In this document: positions 16,677-26,824 of the stretch, in pieces
Layout of the letters: each line of letters starts with the position of its first letter
How positions within the stretch are numbered: the stretch's first letter is position 1
Assembly: GCF_025147485.1 (NCBI RefSeq)
Contig: NZ_CP102263.1
Coordinates: forward strand, 3,361,501-3,425,500
Length of the DNA stretch: 64,000 nt
Direction: 5' to 3'
Source: Bacteroides uniformis
GTDB taxonomy: Bacteria > Bacteroidota > Bacteroidia > Bacteroidales > Bacteroidaceae
The notes under the pieces: generated by a model
What the model was told of the DNA's origin: nothing
What the model saw: only the letters and a program-made list of their open reading frames with translations
Databases searched by the model: none
Translations under genes and position numbers: made by a program

Positions 16677-19538
16677 ATGAAAAAAGGTATTTTGGGGTGT
16701 AATATTATATACTTGTTTATACTTATTTGCATAGGAATTGCCCTCCCTATCAAATCGCAAAACAATTACAAAGTAAAACTTACAGGCACTGTTTATGAGT
16801 ACGACCACAACAACAAGCGTTTGCCTTTAGAATTTGCAGCTGTGTCTATTCCTGAAATTGCACTAGGGACAACCTCTGATGAAAATGGTAGATACATACT
16901 GGAAAACGTACCTACTGGTAAAATTCGTATGCAAATTCAATATTTGGGCAAAGTCTCCATTGACACCTTAATAAATGTAAATAAGGATTTGGTTCTTAAT
17001 TTTACAATGAGGAATGAGGATTTTAAGTTGAAAGAAGTTACAGTAACTGCAACCAACAGCCGTTCAGGCAAATCCACATCTTCTCACATTTCCCGCTCTG
17101 CTATGGACCATATGCAAGCGACCAGTTTATATGATGTAATGTCATTGATGCCAGGTGGAATTTCACAGAATCAAGATATGAGTTCGGCACAACAGATTAA
17201 CATCCGTCAAGTTTCCAGTTCCAGTGGTCCGGAAGCTCCGATGAATGCTATGGGCACCGCAATAATTCGTGATGGTGCCCCCATCTCAAATAATGCTAAT
17301 CTATCTGCGATGAGCCCTACGGTATTAAGTGGTACGGAAACACCCGCTTCATTGGCCGGAGGTGCCTCGCCGGCTGGTGGAACCGATGTTCGTAGTATTT
17401 CTACTGAAAATATAGAGTCTATACAAATCGTTCGTGGTATCCCTTCTGTTGAATATGGTGATCTGACCTCAGGAGCAGTAATTATTAATACAAAAGCTGG
17501 TCGTGAGCCGCTACGTGTCAAAGCAAAAGCCAATCCCAATATCTATCAGGTGTCTATGGGAACCGGTTTTGAACTTGGAAAAAAGAAAGGCGCTTTAAAT
17601 GTAAGTGCAGATTATGCTTATAATACGAATAATCCAATATCCAGTTACCAGCACTATCAGCGTGCCACAACAAAGTTGCTCTATTCAAATACTTTCTTTA
17701 ATAATAAGTTACGTACCAATTCCAGCTTTGATTTTATTTATGGTAAGGATCAACGTGAACGTAATCCTGATGATGAACAAACTAAAACAGCTTCGGAAGG
17801 CCGCGATATAGGTTTTACTTTGAATACCAATGGTACATGGAATATAAATAAGGGCTGGTTAAAAACACTACGCTATGTATTGTCAGGTACGTATATGGAT
17901 AAAGACAGTTATTATGAAACCGTATACAGTTCTGCTACATCTCCTTATTCCATGACCACTACAAACGGTGCGGTACTTAGTAACTTTGCAGGTCAGCATA
18001 TCTATGATGCCAATGGTAATCAAATTACTAATTTTGGACCGGAAGACATAAATCATTATGCTGTTTATCTACCAAGCAGCTATTTGGGACACTATGAGAT
18101 CGATAGTCGTGAAGTTAATTTGTTTGCTAAAGTGACGAGTTCTCTATTCAAGGCGAGCGGTCATGTAAACAACCGCATCTTGATTGGTGCGGATTTCCGG
18201 AGTGACGGTAACGTTGGTAAAGGAAAAACTTATGACCCAAGTACTCCTCCTTATCGTAGTCAATACGGTCATAATTCATCTTTCCGTCCACGTAACTATA
18301 AGGATATTCCTTTCATTAACCAATTTGGTGCATATGTGGAAGATAATTTCAAATGGTCCATAAGCGGTACGCATGATTTGAACATTCAGGCTGGTGTGCG
18401 TTATGATCATACCTCAGTAGTAGGAGGCATTTTCTCGCCACGTGTAAATGCATCCATTGATTTGATTCCGAATCTATTAAGTCTTCAGGGAGGTTACGGT
18501 ATTGCTGCAAAGATGCCTTCTCTTCTCTATTTATATCCAGAAAATGCATATTTTGAATATATCAATATAAATGAGCTTACCAATGAAAATATTCCGGAAA
18601 GCCAGCGCTTGTTTATGACTACCACAGAAGTTCGGCAAGTAGATAACTCAGATTTGAAGATTGCCCAAAATCATAAAGCAGAAGTCGGTTTTAATTTACG
18701 AGTGGGTAAAACCAATCTGAATGTAATAGCTTATAAGGAGCGTCTGAAGGATGGTTATGTAATGAGCCAAACCTTCAACACCTTCAATACATTTATCTAC
18801 AATGAATACCAGCGCACAGAAAACGGGATAGAGCTTAGTAGTAGCCTACCGGTATTGTCTACTTATGCAAAACCAACTAATAATTTAAATATAGAAACTA
18901 AAGGTTTAGAATTTGATTTGAATATCGGACGTATTGATGCTATCCGTACGGCCTTCCAAATAAATGGCTCATGGATGCGTACTAAGAGTTGGCGTCAGGG
19001 TTATAGCTTCTATGACAATAGCGAAGATGCTGCTTCAGCCCGTAAACCGGTGGCCATTTATTCTCAAGAAGGCAATGCAAGTTACAAACAACAATTTGTA
19101 ACGACTTTACGTGCCACTCACAATATCCCGCGTATCGGTTTTGTTGTTACGATGACAGCACAAGCTATTTGGCAGCAGTCTAATTGGAATACATTTGGAA
19201 ACGATTCTATACCTGTGGGCTATTTAGCATTGGAAGATGCGTCTGTAAATATGTTTCCCAAGGGGAAATATACCACTACCCAGCAAGTAAAGGATGCAGG
19301 ATATGGATATATGTTGAATAATGTAAGTCATAATAATGCTATAAAAGAATCATACAGTCCTTATTTTTGTTTTAACTTGAATGTAACTAAAGAAATTAGC
19401 AATATGCTACGTGTTTCTTTCTTTGCCAACAATATGTTCAGAAGTTATCCGCGCAGAGAATCCAAACGTAATCCGGGTTCATATATTCAATTGAATAACC
19501 GATTTTTCTTTGGGCTGGAATTATCACTCACTTTATAA
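16677..19538 (+). CDS. TonB-dependent outer-membrane receptor of peptidase-HEAT operon
   Basis: About 953 residues from ATG 16677: signal peptide (IIYLFILICIGIALPIKSQ), a carboxypeptidase-regulatory-like domain (GTVYEYDHNNKRLPLEF, GTTSDENGRYILENVPTG), TonB-box-like LKEVTVTATN, a plug with an unusual Ser/Ala/Gly-rich stretch (SGTETPASLAGGASPAGGTD) and IESIQIVRGIPSVEYGDLTSGAVII, then a large barrel ending in FFFGLELSLTL. It is not accompanied by a SusD gene. The upstream in-frame ATG at 16554 is rejected because it puts an extra hydrophobic stretch before the signal peptide. It is the first gene of a six-gene operon with DUF4876, DUF6850 and three peptidase-HEAT genes. Substrate unknown; a peptide, protein fragment or metal chelate released by the peptidases is inferred. 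Confidence 0.88.
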   Translation: MKKGILGCNIIYLFILICIGIALPIKSQNNYKVKLTGTVYEYDHNNKRLPLEFAAVSIPEIALGTTSDENGRYILENVPTGKIRMQIQYLGKVSIDTLINVNKDLVLNFTMRNEDFKLKEVTVTATNSRSGKSTSSHISRSAMDHMQATSLYDVMSLMPGGISQNQDMSSAQQINIRQVSSSSGPEAPMNAMGTAIIRDGAPISNNANLSAMSPTVLSGTETPASLAGGASPAGGTDVRSISTENIESIQIVRGIPSVEYGDLTSGAVIINTKAGREPLRVKAKANPNIYQVSMGTGFELGKKKGALNVSADYAYNTNNPISSYQHYQRATTKLLYSNTFFNNKLRTNSSFDFIYGKDQRERNPDDEQTKTASEGRDIGFTLNTNGTWNINKGWLKTLRYVLSGTYMDKDSYYETVYSSATSPYSMTTTNGAVLSNFAGQHIYDANGNQITNFGPEDINHYAVYLPSSYLGHYEIDSREVNLFAKVTSSLFKASGHVNNRILIGADFRSDGNVGKGKTYDPSTPPYRSQYGHNSSFRPRNYKDIPFINQFGAYVEDNFKWSISGTHDLNIQAGVRYDHTSVVGGIFSPRVNASIDLIPNLLSLQGGYGIAAKMPSLLYLYPENAYFEYININELTNENIPESQRLFMTTTEVRQVDNSDLKIAQNHKAEVGFNLRVGKTNLNVIAYKERLKDGYVMSQTFNTFNTFIYNEYQRTENGIELSSSLPVLSTYAKPTNNLNIETKGLEFDLNIGRIDAIRTAFQINGSWMRTKSWRQGYSFYDNSEDAASARKPVAIYSQEGNASYKQQFVTTLRATHNIPRIGFVVTMTAQAIWQQSNWNTFGNDSIPVGYLALEDASVNMFPKGKYTTTQQVKDAGYGYMLNNVSHNNAIKESYSPYFCFNLNVTKEISNMLRVSFFANNMFRSYPRRESKRNPGSYIQLNNRFFFGLELSLTL

Positions 19539-19551
19539 TGTTTAGGAAGTT

Positions 19552-20823
19552 ATGAAAAAATATTTAATATATTTGTTTACATTGGCAAGTACCCTTTTGA
19601 TAGGATGCGATTCGTTCAGGGACATGTCTGGCACAGCAGAAGTGAATCCTATCACAGTGGATGTATATTTGGATATTACCGTTGAAAATATATCCACACT
19701 GAAAGATCTGACTGTAAAGTTCGACAATTACGATGAAGATTTACATTATGTAAAAGAAGTAACTGATAATAGTGTGAAAGTTGACGGAATTATCCCCGGA
19801 ATTTATTCGGTAACAGTATCCGGTACAGCGATCGATACAGAAAACAATGAATACTACATCAATGGCAATTCTGTAAATGCGGCATTATTTAAGCATGGTA
19901 GCGCATTGAATATTGAAGTACAAGGGCTTAAAGTGAGCCCATTAATATTCAAGGAGATTTATTATTGCGGTAGCCGTCCGGAAAAAGGAGGAGTCTATTT
20001 CCGAGACCAGTTCTATGAGATATACAATAACTCTGCTGACATTTTGTATTTGGACGGTATTTATTTCGCAAATTTAACTCCGGGTACAGCTACCACTAAA
20101 TTACCTATTTGGCCGGAAGCGGACGGTAATAATTATGCATATGGAGAACGTGTGTGGAAATTTCCAGGAAATGGAACCGAATATCCGTTAGCGCCAGGTG
20201 AATCTTGCATCATTTCTCAATTTGCCGCTAACCATCAGTTGGACATCTATAACCCTCAAAGTCCTATAGACGGCAGTAGTTCTGAGTTTGAGTTTAATAT
20301 GAATAATCCAAACTTCCCTGACCAGGCAGCTTATGATATGCAACATGTTTTCTACCAAGGAAAAGCAGAGATGGGAAGTATACCACAATATTTGACATCC
20401 GTATTCGGAGGTGCTTATGTGATTTTTCGTGTTCCTGAAGGAGAAGCTTGGGATCCGGTCAACGATGAAAATATGAAGACAACAGATCTTAGCAAACCGA
20501 ACAGCAATGTTTATTATGCAAAAATACCTATTAAATATGTATTGGATGCTGTTGAAGCAGTAAACAATGAGTCAAAGATGAATGCAAAACGTGTCCCCGG
20601 TGTACTTGATGCAGGTATTACTTGGGTAGGAGCTACTTATTGCGGTTTAGGTATTGCTCGCAAATTGTCCACAGACGAAGAAGGTAATCCTATTATTCGC
20701 GAAGAAACAGGTACATATATATATCAGGATACAAACAACAGTACGGATGACTTTGAACGTGGCGTTGTTCCTGTAATGCGTCGTAATGGAGCAAAAATGC
20801 CTTCATGGAATCACACATTGTAA
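19552..20823 (+). CDS. DUF4876 lipoprotein
   Basis: 423 residues. Lipoprotein signal FTLASTLLIGCDSF; an N-terminal beta domain (VDVYLDITVENISTLKDLTVKFDN) like a carboxypeptidase-regulatory fold; then a larger domain with FKEIYYCGSRPEKGGVYFRD and FYEIYNNSADILYLDGIYFAN, which resembles lamin-tail-like beta sandwiches and fits DUF4876. It starts 13 nt after the receptor stop. DUF4876 proteins commonly sit beside TonB receptors without SusD, so it may act as the surface binding partner of the receptor. Function not established. Confidence 0.8.
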   Translation: MKKYLIYLFTLASTLLIGCDSFRDMSGTAEVNPITVDVYLDITVENISTLKDLTVKFDNYDEDLHYVKEVTDNSVKVDGIIPGIYSVTVSGTAIDTENNEYYINGNSVNAALFKHGSALNIEVQGLKVSPLIFKEIYYCGSRPEKGGVYFRDQFYEIYNNSADILYLDGIYFANLTPGTATTKLPIWPEADGNNYAYGERVWKFPGNGTEYPLAPGESCIISQFAANHQLDIYNPQSPIDGSSSEFEFNMNNPNFPDQAAYDMQHVFYQGKAEMGSIPQYLTSVFGGAYVIFRVPEGEAWDPVNDENMKTTDLSKPNSNVYYAKIPIKYVLDAVEAVNNESKMNAKRVPGVLDAGITWVGATYCGLGIARKLSTDEEGNPIIREETGTYIYQDTNNSTDDFERGVVPVMRRNGAKMPSWNHTL

Positions 20824-20846
20824 TAATTAACTAAAAAGACAGAACA

Positions 20847-22409
20847 ATGAAAAAACAATATATGAACTATATGAAAAGCTGCCTGCTGGTAATGATAGCC
20901 TGCCTTGTAAGTATGGTGGGAGCGGCACAGGGCTTCTCTCCCGCCGCTATGGAACAATTGAAAACAAGACGACTATGGTCTCATTCACAGAATGCTGCCG
21001 GTATGCCATTCGATGATATTCAGAATTATTCGAATGTTATATTGGGATATGACTTACAGGACGGAAACTATTGCCGTCCGCAAGAGGGGCAGAAAGAGGC
21101 TATCGTAGGTGTATCCAGTGAAGGCTTTATCAATCTGAAAAATGCATATGTGTGGGGAGCATTTAATTTTGCACAAAAAAATCTGACAGATGCCGGATAT
21201 AACGCCTCCATTGCCGATCCATTCAGGGGAATGCCTTACTATGTCGCAGACCAGCACTTAAGTAAATGGAGAAATCAATATTACGATCTGAAGTTTCGTG
21301 CAGCTACTCCTTTACTTGGTAATCATTGGGCATTGGGGTTGGAAGGTAATTATGTAGCTACATTAGCTGCCAAACAGCGCGACCCGCGTGTGGATACCCG
21401 TTTTTATACGCTGGGACTGACGCCGGGGATTACTTACAAGTTGAATAATTCACACAAGTTTGGTGCAAGTTTCAAGTATAGTTCTATCAAGGAAGACTCA
21501 AGAATGAGTAATGTCAACTCTTATGTGGATCAGGACTATTATATATTATACGGTTTGGGAACAGCCATAAAAGGAATAGGCAGCGGTGTAACCAGCAATT
21601 ATATTGGAGACCGTTTCGGTGGAGCTCTCCAGTACAACTTCAGTATGCCCTCTTTCAATTTACTGCTTGAGGGCAGTTACGATGTAAAAGCGGAAACTGT
21701 TCAGCAGAGCTATACGACTCCTAAAAAAATAGCCGGTGTAAAAGATAAAACTGCTCATGTTTCTTTAACGATGATTCAGGAAGGAAAGGACTATACCAAT
21801 TATATGAGAACCACATATACAAATCGTAACATCGATGGTATTCAGTATATTTCTCAACGCGATAACTCTGAATCACAAAGTGGCTGGGTGGAATTATATA
21901 ATAACATCCGTTCTACGTACAAGGCACAAACCGCTTCTCTTAATTATGCATTAAGCAGAAACCGCGGGAATGAATATAGTTGGAAAGCAGAATTAAATGT
22001 GAATTATACCAAGCAAGACGATGGATATTTAATGCCTAATTCTGTACAGAATGCAGAAAATTTATCTTTAGGCTTAGGTGGCAAAAAAAATTTTGTTTTA
22101 GGCAATAGTTTGAATCGCAGGCTTTTAATAGATGTTCATGTTGCGTATAACAATAATCTGGGAGGTGAATATGTATATGGTGGCAGCCATGCAGACTATC
22201 CAACTGTAACCGAATTACAACAAGGGCTGACTAATTATTATACCTGTGATTACTATCGTATTGGCGGGTCGATAACGTATTCGCAACAAGTCAGAGAAAA
22301 CAGACGTATGAACTTATTTGCAAAAGTTGTATTCGATCGTGTAAATACCTCTGACTATGATTATGATGGGCGTACTCATTTATCGATAAGTTTAGGATGT
22401 AATTTTTAA
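20847..22409 (+). CDS. DUF6850-type outer-membrane beta-barrel protein
   Basis: 520 residues with a Sec signal (LLVMIACLVSMVGAAQG) and then alternating amphipathic strands with many aromatic residues up to a terminal strand ending in Phe (THLSISLGCNF), the signature of an outer-membrane barrel. The N-terminal WSHSQNAAGM and GYDLQDGNYCRPQ stretches fit DUF6850. It lies 23 nt after the DUF4876 gene and 30 nt before the first peptidase gene. It may export or anchor partners or serve as a second channel; nothing in the sequence decides this. Confidence 0.78.
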   Translation: MKKQYMNYMKSCLLVMIACLVSMVGAAQGFSPAAMEQLKTRRLWSHSQNAAGMPFDDIQNYSNVILGYDLQDGNYCRPQEGQKEAIVGVSSEGFINLKNAYVWGAFNFAQKNLTDAGYNASIADPFRGMPYYVADQHLSKWRNQYYDLKFRAATPLLGNHWALGLEGNYVATLAAKQRDPRVDTRFYTLGLTPGITYKLNNSHKFGASFKYSSIKEDSRMSNVNSYVDQDYYILYGLGTAIKGIGSGVTSNYIGDRFGGALQYNFSMPSFNLLLEGSYDVKAETVQQSYTTPKKIAGVKDKTAHVSLTMIQEGKDYTNYMRTTYTNRNIDGIQYISQRDNSESQSGWVELYNNIRSTYKAQTASLNYALSRNRGNEYSWKAELNVNYTKQDDGYLMPNSVQNAENLSLGLGGKKNFVLGNSLNRRLLIDVHVAYNNNLGGEYVYGGSHADYPTVTELQQGLTNYYTCDYYRIGGSITYSQQVRENRRMNLFAKVVFDRVNTSDYDYDGRTHLSISLGCNF

Positions 22410-22439
22410 TGCTACATAACGAAATCTATATTACAAAAC

Positions 22440-24614
22440 ATGCGTAAATTAATAACTGGAAGTTTGATGCTCTGCAGCATATTATCTCTGCGGGCACAGA
22501 CATTTGTTAAACCGGCTGTGAAAGTAAAGGACACCTCTTTTGCTGTAATTACAGATAAAGGGACATTTCAGGCTTGTGAAGCCGAGCTTAAAGCCTATCA
22601 GGAGATTCTAGGAAAGGAAGGGTTGCCTACGTTCATCGTATACAATGAATGGAATAAACCGGAAGATGTAAAGAAAGTTATTGTTAAACTCTACAAAAAG
22701 GATAAATTGGAAGGAGTGGTATTTGTCGGTGATATCCCTATTCCAATGCTCCGCAAAGCCCAGCATATGACTTCCGCTTTTAAAATGGATGAGAAAAACA
22801 ATGACTGGAGAGATTCTTCAGTGCCCAGCGACCGTTTCTACGATGATTTCGACCTACAATTCGATTTTTTGAAACAGGACAGTGTCGAAAATAATTTCTT
22901 CTATTATAATTTGGCTATAAAATCTCCACAGCAAATTCGGTGTGACATATATTCTGCACGTGTCAAAGCTGTTGATAACGGCGAAGAACCGCATGCGCAA
23001 ATCAGCCGCTATTTTAAAAAAGTGGTGGCTGAGCACCAGATAAACAATAAATTAGACCAATTCTTCTCCTATACAGGTGATGGCTCTTACTCTAACTCAT
23101 TGACTGCATGGACACCGGAAACCTTTACTATTCGCGAACAAATGCCGGGCGTATTCGATAAAGAGGGACGGGCCCGTTTCATCCGTTATAATTTCAGCGA
23201 TTATCCCAAGGACGATGTCATTAATATGCTGAAACGCACAGATCTGGACTTGTCTATTTTTCATGAGCATGGTATGCCCGAACGTCAATATCTTTCCGGT
23301 AGTCCCGCTACTAATAGGTGGAATGCTCATGTAGATGCAATGAAGTACTATTATCGTGGTTTAGCGCGTAGAAAGCAAAACAACAAAAAGTCTTTCGACG
23401 AAATGCTGGATATGATGAAAAACACATACGGTTTGGACACTACTTGGATTGCAGGCTATGATGATCCCAAAGTAATTGCAGAAGATTCTTTACTAGACCT
23501 GCGCACCGGTATTATCCTGTCGGAAGTTACAGAGTTTAAGCCTAATAGCCGTATGGTAATTTTCGATGCATGCTATAATGGTGATTTCCGGGAAAAAGAT
23601 TACATTGCCGGACGTTATATCATGTCGGAAGGAAAATGCGTAACTACTTTTGCCAATTCAGTCAATGTACTGCAAGATAAAATGGCAAACGAAATGCTCG
23701 GCCTGTTAGGTATGGGAGCACGAGTGGGGCAATGGGCTAAATTGACGAATATTCTCGAATCGCACATTACCGGTGACCCTACTCTACGTTTTCATTCTAT
23801 CAATGAGGTAGATGCCAATGCTTTGTTCAAAGAACCATATAGCGAGTCCCGCATGTTGGAGTTATTACAGTCGCCCTATGCCGACATACAGAATTTTGCT
23901 TTGCACAACCTTTATCGCAATGACTATCCGGGTATTTCTGATTTATTAAGAAAAACTTTTGAAACTTCCTCGTTCATGATGGTACGTTTCACCTGCTTGG
24001 CATTGCTTGAGAAGATTAGTGACAAAAACTTCCGGGAAGTCTTACACTTGGCCATTACGGATTCCTATGAATTTATTCGTCGCACCTCCGTTCGTATGAT
24101 GCAACATGTGGGACTGAACGAGTATGTTTATCCGCAAATCAAAGCCTATGTAGAAGACAACCTATCCGAGCGTGTGGCATTTAATGTGAGTTTGGGGCTT
24201 CAAGTCTTTGATCAGGCAGCCGTACAGGCGGCAATTGATAAAGTAATGGCTGAGACCTATGTGTTGCAAGACAAGGAGGAGATGCGTAAGGTTTTGGAGA
24301 ATGCCAATAATAGTCGTAGCATGCAAAAAGAGTTATTAAGCAAAGAAACTTCCGAACGTTGGCGCATCCTTTATTGCAATTCTCTGAAAAATCATATGGC
24401 ACATGCCTGTGTAGACGGCCTCTTGGCTTTACTTACCGACTCCAGTGAAAGTGAAAAGCTAAAAACCTGTTTATTGGAGGCTTTTGCTTGGTTCACTCAT
24501 TCTTATCGGAAGCCTGACATCCTTCGGGTATGCGATCAACTGAGAAAAGATAAGAGCTTATCCGAGAACCTTCGTGAAGAAGCCGACCGTACATATTACA
24601 GACTTAAAAATTAA
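22440..24614 (+). CDS. Secreted clan CD-like cysteine peptidase with HEAT repeats, copy 1
   Basis: 724 residues. Cleavable signal (LMLCSILSLRAQ). Residues about 30-450 resemble gingipain/C25-type clan CD peptidases: VVFVGDIPIPM (92-103), SVPSDRFYDDFD (127-138), a His-Gly dyad IFHEHGMP (H277) and an Ala-Cys dyad IFDACYNGDF (C378), closing with HITGDPTLRFH (442-452). Residues about 460-720 are alpha-helical HEAT-type repeats (SPYADIQNFALHNLY, SSFMMVRFTCLALLEKI). No membrane anchor or type IX C-terminal domain is evident. First of three tandem paralogues in the operon. Predicted to be a periplasmic or surface peptidase; activity and substrate are inferred. Confidence 0.8.
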   Translation: MRKLITGSLMLCSILSLRAQTFVKPAVKVKDTSFAVITDKGTFQACEAELKAYQEILGKEGLPTFIVYNEWNKPEDVKKVIVKLYKKDKLEGVVFVGDIPIPMLRKAQHMTSAFKMDEKNNDWRDSSVPSDRFYDDFDLQFDFLKQDSVENNFFYYNLAIKSPQQIRCDIYSARVKAVDNGEEPHAQISRYFKKVVAEHQINNKLDQFFSYTGDGSYSNSLTAWTPETFTIREQMPGVFDKEGRARFIRYNFSDYPKDDVINMLKRTDLDLSIFHEHGMPERQYLSGSPATNRWNAHVDAMKYYYRGLARRKQNNKKSFDEMLDMMKNTYGLDTTWIAGYDDPKVIAEDSLLDLRTGIILSEVTEFKPNSRMVIFDACYNGDFREKDYIAGRYIMSEGKCVTTFANSVNVLQDKMANEMLGLLGMGARVGQWAKLTNILESHITGDPTLRFHSINEVDANALFKEPYSESRMLELLQSPYADIQNFALHNLYRNDYPGISDLLRKTFETSSFMMVRFTCLALLEKISDKNFREVLHLAITDSYEFIRRTSVRMMQHVGLNEYVYPQIKAYVEDNLSERVAFNVSLGLQVFDQAAVQAAIDKVMAETYVLQDKEEMRKVLENANNSRSMQKELLSKETSERWRILYCNSLKNHMAHACVDGLLALLTDSSESEKLKTCLLEAFAWFTHSYRKPDILRVCDQLRKDKSLSENLREEADRTYYRLKN

Positions 24615-24620
24615 TTGGCC

Positions 24621-26822
24621 ATGATTAAAAAAATAATATATCTGGCATTTCTTTTGCCATTGGCAGGAAATGCACAAACAACAGTCATAAAGCCATTGGT
24701 CAAACAACCTACCGCTTTTGCTATCATAACAGATAACCAAACTTATGCAAATACCAAAGATGCCATGCATCAGTACAAAACTGCGGTTGAAGATGATGGT
24801 TTGGCAACTTATCTGATCAGCGGTGACTGGCAAAATCCAGATCAAGTCAAACAGATAATCATCAAAACATATCAAGAATGCCCTTCATTGGAAGGTCTGG
24901 TTTTAATCGGCGATGTGCCTGTCGCATTGGTACGTAATGCGCAACACATGACTACTGCATTCAAAATGAATGAGAAAGCCTTTCCTTGGGATCAGTCTTC
25001 CGTACCTACCGACCGCTTTTATGATGATCTGAACTTAAAGTTTGAGTTCATCAGGCAAGACTCAGTAAATCATCAGCATTTCTACTACAAATTGACAGAA
25101 GACAGTCCCCAGCGGCTAAATCCTACTTTCTATTCAGCTCGTATCAAGTATCCGGAAAAAAAGGAAGGGGATAAATATGCGGCCATTGCCTCATATCTGA
25201 AGAAAGCTGCTGCTGCCAAGGCAGATAAGCATAATCAATTAGATCGGGTATTCTCATTCAATGGTGCTTCTTACAATTCCGATTGCCTGATTGTATGGAT
25301 GGATGACGAAAAAGCTTATATGGAGAACTTTCCATTAGCTTTTGGTCGTCAAATGGGATTCAAACATTGGAACTTCCGAATGAAACACCCTATGAAATAT
25401 AAGTTATTCAGCGAATTGCAACGAAAGGACCTTGACTTATTTATGTTTCATGAACATGGAATGCCAACAGGGCAGCTTATTAATGATGAATTGGCATGCA
25501 CTGATTTCAATAATCGTTATAAAATGTTGAAGAGTACACTTTATAATGCAGTCATGTCCCATGTTGGAAAACGTGACAAAGACACCTTACGTATTCAGAT
25601 GCAGGAAAAACGACAAGTGAATGAGGTGTTTTTTAAAGACCTGGACAATCCTAAGTTCTGGGAAGCAGACTCTCTTCACTACGCTGATGAACGTATCGTA
25701 ACGGAAGATTTAATGAAGAGAAATCTTTCCACTAATCCGAAGATGATAATGTTTGATGCGTGCTACAACGGTTCTTTTCACGAAAACGACTATATAGCAG
25801 GACAATATATCTTTAATGACGGTCAGACATTAGTAGCACAAGGAAATACCCGTAACGTATTGCAAGACCGCTGGACTATTGAAATGATTGGTTTGTTGTC
25901 CCATGGTGTACGAGCCGGGCAATACAATAAGCTAATCGTATCACTTGAAGGTCATTTGTTTGGTGATCCCACTTTCCGTTTTGCTCCTATCGAAGCCAAT
26001 ACTTTAAGTACCGATATAACAATACACAAAGATGACAAAGCCTATTGGAAGAATTTGTTAAACAGCCCATACGCTGATGTACAAAGTTTGGCCATGCGTA
26101 TGCTGGCTGACGCCGATACCCAAAAGGAATTATCTCCGTTGCTCCTGAAGAAGTACCGGGAAAGTGGCTTCAATACGGTTCGTATGGAAGCTATCAAGTT
26201 GTTGAGCCGTTATCAGGACGACAACTTCATCGAAGCATTACGCGAAGGTTTGAACGATACTTATGAAATGGTAGCTCGCCAAAGTGCCATTTATGCTGGA
26301 TTTGTAGGTGACGATTCCTTATTGCCCGCTATTGTGGAAGCATTGGTCGAACATAATGAACGCTTACGCGTACAAATGAGTGCCAACAAGGCTTTAAGCC
26401 TTTATCCGAAAGAGAAAGTAGAAAAGACAATAGAAGACTTTTATGCAAAAGTTGACCGTTTGAATGAAAACGAAGAGAAAAAACGATTACTAAGAAGCCT
26501 GGAAAGAATGTTTGTACAAGAGGCAAAAGTCCATCAGACCTTGATGGATGTAGCTGCACCGGAAGCAAAACGTATCAGTGCAATCCGCAATGTGCGTAAC
26601 TATACATTCCATTTCCACGTGGATGATTATTTGAATGTAATTCGTGATGCCGGTAATCCACAGGAAGTACGTGTAGTAATGGCCGAAGCATTAGGTTGGT
26701 TTACTAATTCTGTACAACGGCCACACATTCTTGAAGAAATAAAGAAGATGCAACAAACAGCCAATCTTCCGGAAGATTTAAAAGCAGAGCTTGAACAGAC
26801 AATCAAAAGATTAAGTTTATAA
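24621..26822 (+). CDS. Secreted clan CD-like cysteine peptidase with HEAT repeats, copy 2
   Basis: 733 residues from ATG 24621 (the TTG at 24615 directly abutting copy 1 is less likely). Signal IIYLAFLLPLAGNAQ. Same plan as copy 1: VLIGDVPVALV, SVPTDRFYDDLN, His-Gly dyad MFHEHGMP (H279), Ala-Cys dyad MFDACYNGSF (C381), HLFGDPTFRF, then HEAT-like helices (SPYADVQSLAMRMLAD, VRMEAIKLLSRYQDD). Both predicted catalytic residues are kept, so it is likely active. It lies 6 nt after copy 1 and 2 nt before copy 3, which shows tight co-expression. Different cleavage preference from its siblings is plausible but unseen. Confidence 0.8.
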   Translation: MIKKIIYLAFLLPLAGNAQTTVIKPLVKQPTAFAIITDNQTYANTKDAMHQYKTAVEDDGLATYLISGDWQNPDQVKQIIIKTYQECPSLEGLVLIGDVPVALVRNAQHMTTAFKMNEKAFPWDQSSVPTDRFYDDLNLKFEFIRQDSVNHQHFYYKLTEDSPQRLNPTFYSARIKYPEKKEGDKYAAIASYLKKAAAAKADKHNQLDRVFSFNGASYNSDCLIVWMDDEKAYMENFPLAFGRQMGFKHWNFRMKHPMKYKLFSELQRKDLDLFMFHEHGMPTGQLINDELACTDFNNRYKMLKSTLYNAVMSHVGKRDKDTLRIQMQEKRQVNEVFFKDLDNPKFWEADSLHYADERIVTEDLMKRNLSTNPKMIMFDACYNGSFHENDYIAGQYIFNDGQTLVAQGNTRNVLQDRWTIEMIGLLSHGVRAGQYNKLIVSLEGHLFGDPTFRFAPIEANTLSTDITIHKDDKAYWKNLLNSPYADVQSLAMRMLADADTQKELSPLLLKKYRESGFNTVRMEAIKLLSRYQDDNFIEALREGLNDTYEMVARQSAIYAGFVGDDSLLPAIVEALVEHNERLRVQMSANKALSLYPKEKVEKTIEDFYAKVDRLNENEEKKRLLRSLERMFVQEAKVHQTLMDVAAPEAKRISAIRNVRNYTFHFHVDDYLNVIRDAGNPQEVRVVMAEALGWFTNSVQRPHILEEIKKMQQTANLPEDLKAELEQTIKRLSL

Positions 26823-26824
26823 AT